Assembly (NCBI RefSeq): GCF_031569985.1
Contig: NZ_JAMQKA010000004.1
Location: forward strand, 124,001-188,000
Length of the DNA: 64,000 bases
From: JAMQKA01 sp031569985
GTDB lineage: Bacteria > Bacteroidota > Rhodothermia > Balneolales > Balneolaceae
Direction: 5' to 3'
The first letter of the stretch is position 1, and each line of letters begins with the position of its first letter. Shown here in pieces: positions 34,641 through 45,099 of the stretch. Under the pieces are notes generated by a model, which saw only the letters and a list, made by a program, of their open reading frames with translations, made no database searches and was not told where the DNA came from. A program made the position numbers and the translations under genes.

Positions 34641-36107
34641 CTAATAGGCTTGATAAATCTGCATCAACAACTGTTGGTGAAGTCGATCAATATAAGAAGT
34701 TTTATTCGTGTAATTGTTCGTATAAATGCTAAAAATCACTTTTTGCCCGGAGGAGCTTGTCATATAACCACTCAGTGAGCGCACACCGGAGACATACCCT
34801 GTTTTTCCGCTTACATTATCTTCCAGCGGTGTCCCACGGAAGCGATGCTTGAGCGTACCATTGAAACCCGCTATTGCCAAACTCTTCTGATAGCTATGAA
34901 ATTCCGGGTGGGCTTGCATCCGGACCAGGAATTCCGTCAGATCATTCGGGGTAAGCAGTGTGGAAGAAGCCATTCCTGAACCGTCGCTCATCTCAACATC
35001 GGTCGTATCCATGCCCATGCTGTGCGCAAATTCCCGCACCAGGCTGATGCCAAGTTCTGTGGAGCCCTGTGTACCATACTTTTCGGCCGCCGCCGTTTTC
35101 AGCATCATCTCCGTATAGAAATTGCTGCTTTCGGTATTCACTTCATTCAAAAGCACTGCCAGGGGTTTTGACCTGTGCTCGGCAAGCACCTGAAATCGCT
35201 CGCTGTCCCAGTCTCTCAGCTGATTGTCAACGATAATCTGTCCGGCAATATCGATACCACTTTTTTCCAGGTATTTTCGGAAAGTGTCCATAAAAAAGTG
35301 GGATGCATTCAGGACTGACAGTGATTCCTCCTCAAAATAACCTTTTGGCAACCTGCTCCCAAGCATGATGGTGTTCGTCCCTGGCATGCGCCGATAAAAT
35401 TCGTCGTATTCGGTGCTGCCCGGGCTTATGGTTTGATCGTTCAGAAATTCCACATAGTCCGTATCAAAGGGAAACCACTGGATGCGGGGCGCACTCCCCA
35501 CTTCTCCATCTGCAAAAACTTCGAGGTCCACGGCGTTATTATTGAAGGAAAGTGCACTGATTTCCACGCCATAATAAAACGAGAGGTCCTCCCAGCTCCA
35601 TCCTTTGGGATAGGGCTGCTGATCAAAATACGAATCATTTCCAATGAGATTGCCCTCAACCCGGCGGATACCGAGCGAGTCCAGTTGATTGACAAATTCC
35701 TCAAATACATGGAACCGGTACTCTTCGTAAAACCGGCCGGAAATGGAGGGATCACCAGAACCACGGATTATAAGATCTCCTTTCCAGGTTTCTCCCTCTT
35801 GGCTTCCCACCCCATAAATGTATGTGTTATACTGAAAATCAGATCCCAGTTGATCAAGTATGGCAGCCGAGGTAAGAAGTTTCAGGTTGGAGGCCGGTCG
35901 CACCAGCTTGTCATGATGATATCCCTCGAGCAGCTGACCTGTGCTATCTTTTACAGCTATAGACCAAAAGGCGTCGTTGGCTCTGCTCTGATTGATTGTT
36001 GCTTTCAGATCCGGGAGAATCTGCTGAGAGGAAGCGGTACCTGCATTAAAGAATAGCAGACAAACTGTAAAAAGAAAAATTCTCAACGAAATATTGATCC
36101 TTTCCAT
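34641..36107 (-). CDS. dacB: D-alanyl-D-alanine carboxypeptidase/endopeptidase (PBP4, peptidase S13)
   Basis: Periplasmic peptidoglycan enzyme that trims or cleaves cross-links. From the ATG at 36107 it has 488 residues with a signal peptide ending TASSQQ. The three active-site motifs are present: SNLK (the SxxK serine, residue 73 from this start), SSN in TESSNFYTEMM, and KTG in SGKTGYVSG. A start at 36140 would overlap the ptsN stop as ATGA but gives a poorer signal peptide. The large insert between the first two motifs is normal for S13. It forms a run with ptsN upstream and the response regulator downstream. Confidence 0.95.
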   Translation of the reverse strand: MERINISLRIFLFTVCLLFFNAGTASSQQILPDLKATINQSRANDAFWSIAVKDSTGQLLEGYHHDKLVRPASNLKLLTSAAILDQLGSDFQYNTYIYGVGSQEGETWKGDLIIRGSGDPSISGRFYEEYRFHVFEEFVNQLDSLGIRRVEGNLIGNDSYFDQQPYPKGWSWEDLSFYYGVEISALSFNNNAVDLEVFADGEVGSAPRIQWFPFDTDYVEFLNDQTISPGSTEYDEFYRRMPGTNTIMLGSRLPKGYFEEESLSVLNASHFFMDTFRKYLEKSGIDIAGQIIVDNQLRDWDSERFQVLAEHRSKPLAVLLNEVNTESSNFYTEMMLKTAAAEKYGTQGSTELGISLVREFAHSMGMDTTDVEMSDGSGMASSTLLTPNDLTEFLVRMQAHPEFHSYQKSLAIAGFNGTLKHRFRGTPLEDNVSGKTGYVSGVRSLSGYMTSSSGQKVIFSIYTNNYTNKTSYIDRLHQQLLMQIYQAY

Positions 36108-36136
36108 TTGGTACTTATTTAACGGGAAAAGCGTAA

Positions 36137-36607
36137 TCATCCCCCGAAATGGGCTTTCTCCTCTTCTCCGAACGTCTCAATGATCTGCTCTGCAGTTTCA
36201 CATTCTACCAGCCGATCCCGAAACTCAGTATTATTCATTAAACGCGAAATTTTACTCAACATTTTGATATGCATGCTGTTGCTCGATTGAGGCCCCACCA
36301 GCAGAAAAATTATCTTTACCGGTTGGTCGTCCACCGCTTCATAATCAATCGGATCTTTCAGGATAGCAAAAGCCGCATGGTTGTCGTTTATGCCTTCCGC
36401 TTTTCCATGGGGTATGGCAAGCCCTTTGCCAACACCAGTTGACATAATTTTTTCTCGTTCCAACACCGCATTACGAATCGCTTCGAGCTCTTCGTCTCCC
36501 ACCTCCGATTGCAGGGAATCAATCAGCTTGTTTAACACCTCCAGTTTATCTTCGGCTTCCAGGTTCGGGATCACATTTTCAGTATGCAGCAAGCTGATGA
36601 TATTCAT
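36137..36607 (-). CDS. ptsN: PTS EIIA-Ntr-like (PtsN) phosphoacceptor protein
   Basis: A 156-residue EIIA domain protein of the nitrogen-related or fructose/mannitol PTS type. The phosphorylated His67 is in GLAIPHGKAEG, and LEREKIMSTGVG precedes it. VKIIFLLVGP and the HIKMLSKISRLM helix complete the domain. There is no membrane component or EIIB domain nearby, so it is more likely a regulatory phosphocarrier than a sugar transporter part. It overlaps the upstream start option of dacB by 4 bases. Its promoter should lie in the 128-base divergent gap shared with ccmB. Confidence 0.92.
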   Translation of the reverse strand: MNIISLLHTENVIPNLEAEDKLEVLNKLIDSLQSEVGDEELEAIRNAVLEREKIMSTGVGKGLAIPHGKAEGINDNHAAFAILKDPIDYEAVDDQPVKIIFLLVGPQSSNSMHIKMLSKISRLMNNTEFRDRLVECETAEQIIETFGEEEKAHFGG

Positions 36608-36735
36608 GCAGTTTCTTTCTTACACGTTACAATTTTCATTACGGGGTAAAATATACTCATCGTTTATGTTTTGATACAATAATTAAACCTTTATCCTACG
36701 CTTTTTGAATCTAGGTAAAATTCTTATCCTCAGGC

Positions 36736-37404
36736 ATGGAGAAAATAAAAGGAATATGGGCGGTTTTCGGCAAGGATCTTAAGACTGAATTCCGCTCTCG
36801 CTACGTTATCAACACTGTTTTTGCTTTTGTTGGCGCCTCAATGCTCCTTATACTGTTCTCCCTGCGTGCCGAACAACTGCCGCCGACCCCTAAGAGCGGT
36901 GTCGTGTGGATTGTCATTCTTTTTGCAGCTCTTTCCAGCCTTTCCCGTTCATTTGTGATGGAAACCGAACGCCTGACATACGACTTATTGCGACTGCACG
37001 GGCGGGCATCCGAGGTTTTCCTGGGCAAGCTGGTCTTCAATTTTTTCTTCACCCTTTTTGTGAATCTTGTCACCTTTACTATTTATATTTTTTTGCTCGG
37101 TATACCAGTTTCGCACTATGGTGCGTTATTGTTGACATTGATTTTGGGAACAGCGGGACTATCGGGAGTGGCCACGATGTTGGCGGCCATAGTATCGCAG
37201 GCAGACCGCAAAGGAGCAATTTTTTCGGTCTTAAGCATTCCACTGTTTTTTCCCTTACTTTTGGTTTTAATTCGTGCCACAAAGGCGGCTCTTTTCGAGG
37301 GAGCCGGAGGTTCATTTATGAACGACTTGACGGCACTTGTAGGGTATGCAGGGGTAACGATTTCAGCAGGAATTTTACTTTTTGACTACATCTGGGAAGA
37401 ATGA
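36736..37404 (+). CDS. ccmB: Heme exporter protein CcmB
   Basis: Integral membrane protein of 222 residues with about six hydrophobic helices, from the CcmAB transporter needed for cytochrome c maturation. It opens with FGKDLKTEFRSRY, and contains ALSSLSRSFVMETE and the loop HGRASEVFLGKL, all typical of CcmB. No ccmA, ccmC or ccmE is present in the window. It is the first gene of the plus-strand group; its stop overlaps the holB start as ATGA. This order (ccmB, DNA polymerase subunit, dapF) is probably a housekeeping operon in this lineage. Confidence 0.93.
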   Translation: MEKIKGIWAVFGKDLKTEFRSRYVINTVFAFVGASMLLILFSLRAEQLPPTPKSGVVWIVILFAALSSLSRSFVMETERLTYDLLRLHGRASEVFLGKLVFNFFFTLFVNLVTFTIYIFLLGIPVSHYGALLLTLILGTAGLSGVATMLAAIVSQADRKGAIFSVLSIPLFFPLLLVLIRATKAALFEGAGGSFMNDLTALVGYAGVTISAGILLFDYIWEE

Positions 37405-38621
37405 ATATCAACTATGAAGATCTGACATTTTCGTTCGGCGACCGTCGCCTGGTGGGCCAACAGTTTGCCAGGGAACACCTGGAGCGCATTGTACGGTCGG
37501 GAAGAATCAGTCACGCCTACCTCTTTTCAGGACCTTCCGGCATCGGTAAAACGGCGTTTGCCCTTGCTTTCGCCGAAATCCTAAACGGGATTGACAATCT
37601 CACGGACCTCGACGGTCAGGCTTTTTCAAAAAAGTCGTCGTGGTTTCCACATCCAGATATCCATCTTTTTTTGCCTCTTCCCACCAGTGTGGTCAGCAAT
37701 AACAACGTTGCACAGGAACTGCGACCACGGCTGGAACTGCTTAATAAGGATCCCTACGAAATTGTTAATTTCAGGGTACGCCCTTCGCTCACGGATGACG
37801 AGAGCTCTAAAAACCTGAGAGCCTTTTATCCCATCGATTACTTCCGGGAAGAAATCAGACCCAAGGCTTTCCTAAAACCGAATGAGGGGCGCAAAACGGT
37901 AATAATTCTCCCCAACATAGAAGAGATGCGCACAGAAGCAGCCAACGCTTTTTTGAAATTGTTGGAGGAACCCTCGGAAGATCTGGTTTTTATCCTGACG
38001 ACGGAAAATATGGAGGCTCTGCTCCCCACGATCATCTCTCGCTGCCAGCAGATCCGTTTATCACCGTTGAAGACCAACGAAATCGCACAAGCACTCATCA
38101 ATTACGATGGTGTCCCGGAAAAGGATGCAAGCTACCTGTCGCGTATTTCGGGCGGTAACTATGCCATGACCCGTTTTTACGATGCCAATGCACTTAAATC
38201 TACCCGTGAAGCGATCATTCAATATTTACGGAATTCATACGTACAAAACGCCGTTCAAATAATTGATACCGCTCAACAGTGGCAAAGTGAAAATAACATA
38301 GAAGGACAAATTGCAATTTTAAACATCCTGGAGATTTTCATCAGGGACCTCATGGTCTATCGCGAGACACAAAACCGCTCGCTGCTGACCAATTATGACC
38401 AGGTGGAGGTCATTGAGAGCTTTTGTACAAAACTTCAAGAAGCACGGCTTGAAGAGATGATCGAACAGGTCAACCGGTGCAAACCGATGGTTTACCAGTA
38501 CGTGCAGCCAAAATTAATATATACGACCCTCTCCCTCCGGTTTGCAAACCTGATGAGAGGACTGGACCCGGCCATTTCCGGAGAAGAATCATGGAAGCAT
38601 TTACCGGCTTTTTCAGATTAA
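37401..38621 (+). CDS. holB: DNA polymerase III subunit delta prime
   Basis: Clamp-loader subunit of 406 residues. The AAA+ domain has Walker A GPSGIGKT at 44-51, and SRC occurs in IISRCQQIRLSP. LLEEPSEDLVFIL and RTEAANAFLKLLEEP are standard for the family. The cysteine-based zinc module seen after Walker A in many bacterial orthologues is absent. The frame starts at an ATG that overlaps the ccmB stop by 4 bases, so translation is coupled. It is followed 7 bases later by dapF. Confidence 0.94.
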   Translation: MNINYEDLTFSFGDRRLVGQQFAREHLERIVRSGRISHAYLFSGPSGIGKTAFALAFAEILNGIDNLTDLDGQAFSKKSSWFPHPDIHLFLPLPTSVVSNNNVAQELRPRLELLNKDPYEIVNFRVRPSLTDDESSKNLRAFYPIDYFREEIRPKAFLKPNEGRKTVIILPNIEEMRTEAANAFLKLLEEPSEDLVFILTTENMEALLPTIISRCQQIRLSPLKTNEIAQALINYDGVPEKDASYLSRISGGNYAMTRFYDANALKSTREAIIQYLRNSYVQNAVQIIDTAQQWQSENNIEGQIAILNILEIFIRDLMVYRETQNRSLLTNYDQVEVIESFCTKLQEARLEEMIEQVNRCKPMVYQYVQPKLIYTTLSLRFANLMRGLDPAISGEESWKHLPAFSD

Positions 38622-38628
38622 AGAAGTA

Positions 38629-39442
38629 ATGAATATGAATATAGATAAGATTAAGTTTACAAAAATGCAGGGGGCCGGCAATGACTTTGTCGTCCTGGAC
38701 AACCGGCAGTACCAGTTCCGTATGAAAGATCTCATTCAGATGGCGCCCAAGCTCTGCGATCGGAAGTTTGGCATCGGTGCAGATGGCCTTTTAGTACTGA
38801 GCAATCCCCAGATCGATGGGCTAGACTACACTATGATCTATCGGAATGCGGACGGCAGTGATGCCGGGATGTGTGGTAATGGCGCGAGATGTCTTGCCCT
38901 GTTTGCAAGTCGCTCCGGCTTTGATACTGATCAACGTTTTAATGTTCATGACAATATTTACCGGGCTAAAGTACGCTCTAATGACGAGGTTGAAGTATCA
39001 TTCCCGATTAAGACCCAGATCCAAAAAATTAACCTTGACGATCAATCACTCTACCAGGTGTATACCGGAACCGAGCATGTTGTGAAGCAAGAGCATAAAG
39101 AAGACAAACTGAATAATGAAAATGATTTGCGAAAGGAGGGGCGTCATTTCCGGCTGCATGACCATTTTCAGCCTATTGGCACCAATGTGAATTTTATCTA
39201 TGGGAGTGGTGAAAAAGAACTACGCATTCAAACTTATGAGCGTGGCGTAGAAGATTTAACACTGGCCTGTGGAACCGGTGCCATCGCTTCTGCCCTGGTG
39301 TGGCACAACATCCAACATCAAAACCGGGAAGCAAAAAGTGAATACACCGTTAAGGCCAAAGGTGGTAAACTTTCCGTAGAATTCGCATACAATCCGACGA
39401 CGAACACCTATTCCGATATCAAGTTAAAAGGAAAGGTACACT

Positions 39443-39471
<29 letters not shown>
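38629..39471 (+). CDS. dapF: Diaminopimelate epimerase
   Basis: Converts L,L- to meso-diaminopimelate for lysine and peptidoglycan synthesis. It has 280 residues. The two catalytic cysteines are Cys82 in MCGNGARC and Cys214 in LACGTGA, and GAGNDFVVLDN opens the fold. Two ATG codons two codons apart (38629, 38635) are equally plausible starts. An acidic and basic linker (KQEHKEDKLNNENDLRKEGR, about 153-172) is a lineage-specific insertion. Its 3' end overlaps the next gene by 29 bases. Confidence 0.97.
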
Positions 39472-40794
<1,323 letters not shown>

Positions 40795-40974
40795 GAAATA
40801 TATATCAATTTTCTGCTGTCAAATCGATTTTTATTTTTTTTGAAGATTTTGCCGGTTTCTGTTTCTTTTTTCCCCTGTCTCCATTCCTATTGAAGGTGTA
40901 GCACACTGGGGAAGTGTACCGCAACAAGGCATCTCGAGATCAACGTATCCTTGATCGACAGTTCAACACTCCTT

Positions 40975-41170
40975 ATTAACCTCAGTTCGATATAAGGATC
41001 ACAAAAATTATAGCTGTCATCGCGAGGAGGCGTCTTTGATAGTAGCCGACTCCATCTTGAGGTCGAGGTGGCGATCTCCCCGTCCATTTTCTGTTCACCC
41101 GCCGGGAGATTGCCTCCCGAAAGTTTTCGGGATCCCGATGGTCACTTAATCCTCTTCGCAATGACAGGTT
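40975..41170. repeat. Intergenic repeat element, copy A
   Basis: The arms CTGTCATCGCGAGGAGG (41014-41030) and CCTCTTCGCAATGACAG (41151-41167) pair with few mismatches around GCGATCTCC/GGGAGATTGC and a CCCGAAA/TTTCGGG hairpin (41116-41131). The CTGTCATtGCGAgGAG end motif is typical of a dispersed bacterial intergenic repeat. Its left flank (TTAACCTCAGTTCGATATAA) is shared with copy B. Confidence 0.7.
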
Positions 41171-41226
41171 CTGTCTCGAACTGACGCTAAATATTTTTGC
41201 ATTTCAGAGGAGGTGCTAAATTAATT

Positions 41227-41332
41227 GAGACGGTCGTCTCATACACACTGAGATAGTAGTCTCAAGGTCTGCGAGACGATGGTCTCGGTAAGTATGAGAC
41301 GTTGGTCTCACTATGTATGGGATAGTAGTCTT
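41227..41332. repeat. 23-bp-period array of palindromes (array 2)
   Basis: Five 14-base palindromic cores of the form GAGACNNNNGTCTC start at 41227, 41250, 41273, 41296 and 41319, exactly 23 bases apart. Cores one to four have intact GAGAY/GTCTC arms; the fifth is GGGATAGTAGTCTT. Spacers are 9 bases and mostly different. The spacers are far too short for a CRISPR array. The regular spacing places each palindrome slightly over two helical turns from the next, as might suit cooperative protein binding. Confidence 0.85.
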
Positions 41333-41405
41333 GGTAAGCGCGTTAATCTTATAAAGAGGAGATTTTCACCAGCGCTTATTCAAAACCCCTCGTGAGGAGG
41401 CCCGG

Positions 41406-41545
41406 CTTAACCTGAGTTCAACATAAGAATTACTAAATTGTTGGCTCAACGATGCGGTCGGCCGGCGATCTCCTCATCCGTTTTTTGTTTACGCATAGGA
41501 GATTACCGCTGGATTTCGCTGAATTCCTCACAATGACAAATTTAT
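41406..41545. repeat. Intergenic repeat element, copy B
   Basis: A diverged direct copy of the element at 40975-41170. TTAACCTGAGTTCAACATAA matches the left part of copy A, and GCGATCTCC, GTTTACGC, GGAGATTACCGC and CCTCACAATGACA match its right part. The inner left arm CTGTCATCGCGAGG is replaced, so the copy has decayed. The two copies flank the 23-bp array. Confidence 0.6.
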
Positions 41546-41573
41546 AAACTGACGTTTTATTAGGTTGTAAAAA

Positions 41574-41602
41574 CAAAAAAGGCTGCCATTGCTGACAGCC
41601 TT
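41574..41602 (-). terminator. Rho-independent terminator of the Omp85-like gene
   Basis: On the minus strand AAGGCTG/CAGCCTT forms a stem with an internal mismatch around a short loop, followed directly by six T residues. It begins about 33 bases after the stop codon of the gene at 41636-45049. Confidence 0.85.
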
Positions 41603-41635
41603 CTTTGAAAATGTTGTAAGTAACCTCGTCTCAGC

Positions 41636-44600
41636 TTAGAAATCGATGCCGATTGAGAAGTAGTGGATTGGATCTCCGCTAAATCCGTCACGATAGTAGG
41701 GCCAGCCGACATCGTAGCGGAAGGGCAAGCCTAACAGGATGGTGCGCAGACCAAACCCGGCCCCAATCAAAATATCACCATTCAGGGACTCAAACGAACT
41801 ATAACCCGTTGGATCAGAGGGTAATTCTGTCGTTAAATCCCCCGTTGATCGGTTGAAATAGTATTGAACCTGTTCACTTACTTTAAAATCAAGACTACCC
41901 TCATTCAGTATTTGACTGGTCTGAATGTCCCCTTGCTGGGTCTGCAACTCTAACGGGATATCCTGTCCCCAGGCAGCACCGGCATCAATAAAAGCAGCAC
42001 CGGTCATATTATACAACGGCAGTATCGGGATCGGCCCCGGTAGTATCGCTGCAAAAAGCGGGAACCGAAACTCCGCGTTTACCAAGCTGAATTTATCCCC
42101 ATAAAGACTGTTGTATTCGTGACCACGAAGAGGTAGTGCAGGAATGGTAAAGAACGTATCGGCCAGCTTGTCGGTGGGGATAGAATTTCCGGACCAACGC
42201 TGGTTTATCCATCCGAGCATACCACCCATAAAGTAAGTCTGGGAATCAGCACCATAGGATACCGCACCCGAACCCCGCAGTGCCACGCTGTATCCATAGC
42301 CAAGATTCAAGTACTTCCGATAGTCACCCATCAATGATACAAACTCCAGGCTGCTTACGGGTGGACTTCCCGAAAGGCTCAATGCGTACCGATGACCACC
42401 TCTAGGTGTCAGAAATCCCGGCAGGGTCCTATCCACTGTGTATGTAGCCTGTGGATAGAGGAATGCAGAACTCTCGTTGCTCGACTGGTCAAATCCCACG
42501 ATAGTAAAATCCCGGGCAATAGAAATACCGGACATGCTTATATCCAACCGTCGAAATTTGTCTATGGGATACTGTGCTGTCACACCACCGCCCATGGTTC
42601 GAAACCGGTACAACTGACCAGAAAAGGTCTGGTAACTGGTGGCAGAGTGCGAAAAGCTAAACAGCCAGTTCGTGCGCTGCTTGTAATAACCGTAGGAAAG
42701 GAAATAGTCACTGTTTCGCAGATCGAATACCAAGTTACTGCCAAATGTGATCTGGTGATCTCCCAACAGGTCACTAAACACAACCTGGGTCAACCCGTAG
42801 GTACCATAGTACGTTGAAAAGTTACCTCCCGCATAAGCAAAATCAGTCGTGAACCGAAGCCTGTAATCGCGTGGCTGATAACGACCATCTTCCGTCCTGT
42901 TGTCCTCAGGGTTGAACAGTTCGGCATTAAGGTATTCGTTGGCAAACGTGGTGTCTTCGGTCACTTCTGAGGCAAAAACATAATTGCGGAAATCGATATC
43001 CTCTTCGCTTGTCGTATCCTGCTGCGTTTCTTGCGGTTGATTTTCTTTAGCCTGCGAAGTTGAAGTATCCTCCTCGGTCTGTGATGGCTGGTTTTGAGCC
43101 TGTTGCTCAGTTGCCGCAATATCAGACGGCATCACCACTCCCCCGGCCCCAGCCGTTGCATCGGCTTTCGTACCAAACATTTGCCGGGCGTATAGCGTAG
43201 CGGGCACTCGTTGTGCCTCCGATTCCCGCAGGCGGCGTTGTGCCCACTGGTTTGGCTTCAGCTCACCGTCTTTTTTGCGCAGGAAGGGCGAACGTATCAA
43301 AAAGATATCCAGGTTCCCTTCATTGATGGAGTTTACTGCCATACGGCTACCATCACGACTCAGGGACATCTGCATAACACCAGATTGCAGGTCCGTTAAC
43401 GGTGCCGTGGTACGATCTTGTAAATTCAGCTCGTAAATATTGGGAATTCCGTTTTGATCGGAAATAAACACCATCCGACCATCGCTGGTGGTGATCGGTT
43501 GTCGCTCCGACCAGTTTGGCGTTTTTGTCATTCTGGTGGCCTGGGAGCTGCCCAATGGCACACGATAAATGTCCGTTGAATAGAGATCGTCACTGAGGAG
43601 AAGCCGGTGATTTTCCTTGTGTTTATTCAGCTCTACTTTATCACCGCGCGTTGATACGAAATAAACTGATTTGGAATCAGCGTCCCATGCCGGTTCAAAG
43701 TCAGAAAAAACATCATTGGTAATATTCAGAAACTCCTGGGTCTCAATATTATAGACAAAAATATCCTGGTATGGGCCAATATTCCCATCAAATGCAATTT
43801 TATTCCCGTCGGGCGACCATGCCACCGAGCCGATAGCATCGAGCTTGGGAAACTTTACTTTCTGGATTTCTCCGGTCTGATAATCCACAATCGCCAGGTC
43901 ATCGGATCCTTTGGACTTTGCTGAGAGCGTTATCTTCTCGCCATCAGGAGACCAGCTCAGGTTGGGATTGAGGATGTTCAGCTCCTCGAAGTTAACATTA
44001 TCGTTGCCCTTGATCAGCGTCTTAATTTTTTCACCGGTGATAGCACTGATAACCACCACGTCAAAATAACCGCGTTTGTTGGTAATCATGGCAATCTTGT
44101 CACCCTGCGGAGAAATCGCCGGGCTGGTATTATACGTGCCACTTCGGTTTCCATCAGTAATAAGAGTAGCAAAGTTGTCCAAATCCTCCCGTTCTGCTAC
44201 CTCAGGTAGATATCGCTTTCGGTAAAAATCCTTCCATCGGTTGGAAAGCTGTTCAATGGAAAGCCCGAGTGCACGCTGGAAGCCTGCCTCGATGCTTCGT
44301 TGAGTCTTGATGATCTGCAGGATTTCACCAATCTTTTCGCGTCCATACTCTTCCACAATAAAATTCCAGAGAGACTGACCACCGCGATAGGCGAAATACC
44401 CAGTCAATTGGGGAATATTGGGCAGATAGTTATTAATAACGGCATCACGTATCCACATATCGGTGTTGGTATCCCACCCGACCGATTCATATTCAGCCAG
44501 TCCTTCATCAAACCAATTGGGGAATACCAGCTGGATGTTATTACTGATGATGGACTGCACACTGCCACCGTAGAACATATCGTTGAAAACGGCGTGCGAG

Positions 44601-45049
44601 AGCTCATGATGTAATGTACTTCGGAACTCGGTGTAGTTTCCGCTGAACGGCATTGTAATCCGGTTTTTAAAGGGATCTGTAACACCACCGATGCCCTCTG
44701 CGTTAGTCGGAAGATTTACCACATTGGTCTGGGAAAAATCGTTATGGGAATCGTAAATAATGACTTTAATGCGGTCGGCAATTTCGTGGTTATAGTCCTC
44801 TGAAAACTGCTCGAGCGAGGATTCCAGGGTACGCACCGTAAAATCAGCCAATTCGTAATTGAGCGTCCCGTAGTAATGGACATCAAAATGTTCTGACTGA
44901 ATATAGCGCCAATCAAAAGCATTGTATTGCACCCTGTTTTTCCCGAAAGAAAAATACTGGGCCATACTAAATTCGGCGGTACCAAACACCAACAGAGCCA
45001 ACAGGAGAATCGATTTACTAAACCAAGAACGAATATCCGGTAATTTCAT
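41636..45049 (-). CDS. Gluzincin peptidase-like / TolB-type propeller / Omp85-like barrel fusion
   Basis: A 1137-residue envelope protein with three parts. After the signal peptide (1-30) comes a peptidase-MA-like domain with HELSH (His148, Glu149, His152) and WFDEGLAEY (Glu182 as third zinc ligand). Next is a WD40/TolB-type beta-propeller (about 285-580) with repeated SPDGEKI, SPDGNKI and SRDGSRM units. After a Gln/Thr/Glu-rich linker (about 640-685) the C-terminal part (about 720-1137) resembles an Omp85/surface-antigen barrel ending in GIDF. An outer-membrane location with periplasmic or surface protease activity is inferred. The metal site is intact, so catalysis is possible. Its role is unknown; an assembly or quality-control function is one reading. 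Confidence 0.82.
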   Translation of the reverse strand: MKLPDIRSWFSKSILLLALLVFGTAEFSMAQYFSFGKNRVQYNAFDWRYIQSEHFDVHYYGTLNYELADFTVRTLESSLEQFSEDYNHEIADRIKVIIYDSHNDFSQTNVVNLPTNAEGIGGVTDPFKNRITMPFSGNYTEFRSTLHHELSHAVFNDMFYGGSVQSIISNNIQLVFPNWFDEGLAEYESVGWDTNTDMWIRDAVINNYLPNIPQLTGYFAYRGGQSLWNFIVEEYGREKIGEILQIIKTQRSIEAGFQRALGLSIEQLSNRWKDFYRKRYLPEVAEREDLDNFATLITDGNRSGTYNTSPAISPQGDKIAMITNKRGYFDVVVISAITGEKIKTLIKGNDNVNFEELNILNPNLSWSPDGEKITLSAKSKGSDDLAIVDYQTGEIQKVKFPKLDAIGSVAWSPDGNKIAFDGNIGPYQDIFVYNIETQEFLNITNDVFSDFEPAWDADSKSVYFVSTRGDKVELNKHKENHRLLLSDDLYSTDIYRVPLGSSQATRMTKTPNWSERQPITTSDGRMVFISDQNGIPNIYELNLQDRTTAPLTDLQSGVMQMSLSRDGSRMAVNSINEGNLDIFLIRSPFLRKKDGELKPNQWAQRRLRESEAQRVPATLYARQMFGTKADATAGAGGVVMPSDIAATEQQAQNQPSQTEEDTSTSQAKENQPQETQQDTTSEEDIDFRNYVFASEVTEDTTFANEYLNAELFNPEDNRTEDGRYQPRDYRLRFTTDFAYAGGNFSTYYGTYGLTQVVFSDLLGDHQITFGSNLVFDLRNSDYFLSYGYYKQRTNWLFSFSHSATSYQTFSGQLYRFRTMGGGVTAQYPIDKFRRLDISMSGISIARDFTIVGFDQSSNESSAFLYPQATYTVDRTLPGFLTPRGGHRYALSLSGSPPVSSLEFVSLMGDYRKYLNLGYGYSVALRGSGAVSYGADSQTYFMGGMLGWINQRWSGNSIPTDKLADTFFTIPALPLRGHEYNSLYGDKFSLVNAEFRFPLFAAILPGPIPILPLYNMTGAAFIDAGAAWGQDIPLELQTQQGDIQTSQILNEGSLDFKVSEQVQYYFNRSTGDLTTELPSDPTGYSSFESLNGDILIGAGFGLRTILLGLPFRYDVGWPYYRDGFSGDPIHYFSIGIDF

Positions 45050-45099
45050 AAGCGACCTTTTTTCAAATCACAATTATCAAACCATAAGATATAATTTTG

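Noticed and set aside
41227..41332. A CRISPR array
   Set aside because: Cores are short imperfect palindromes and spacers are only 9 bases; there are no cas genes nearby.
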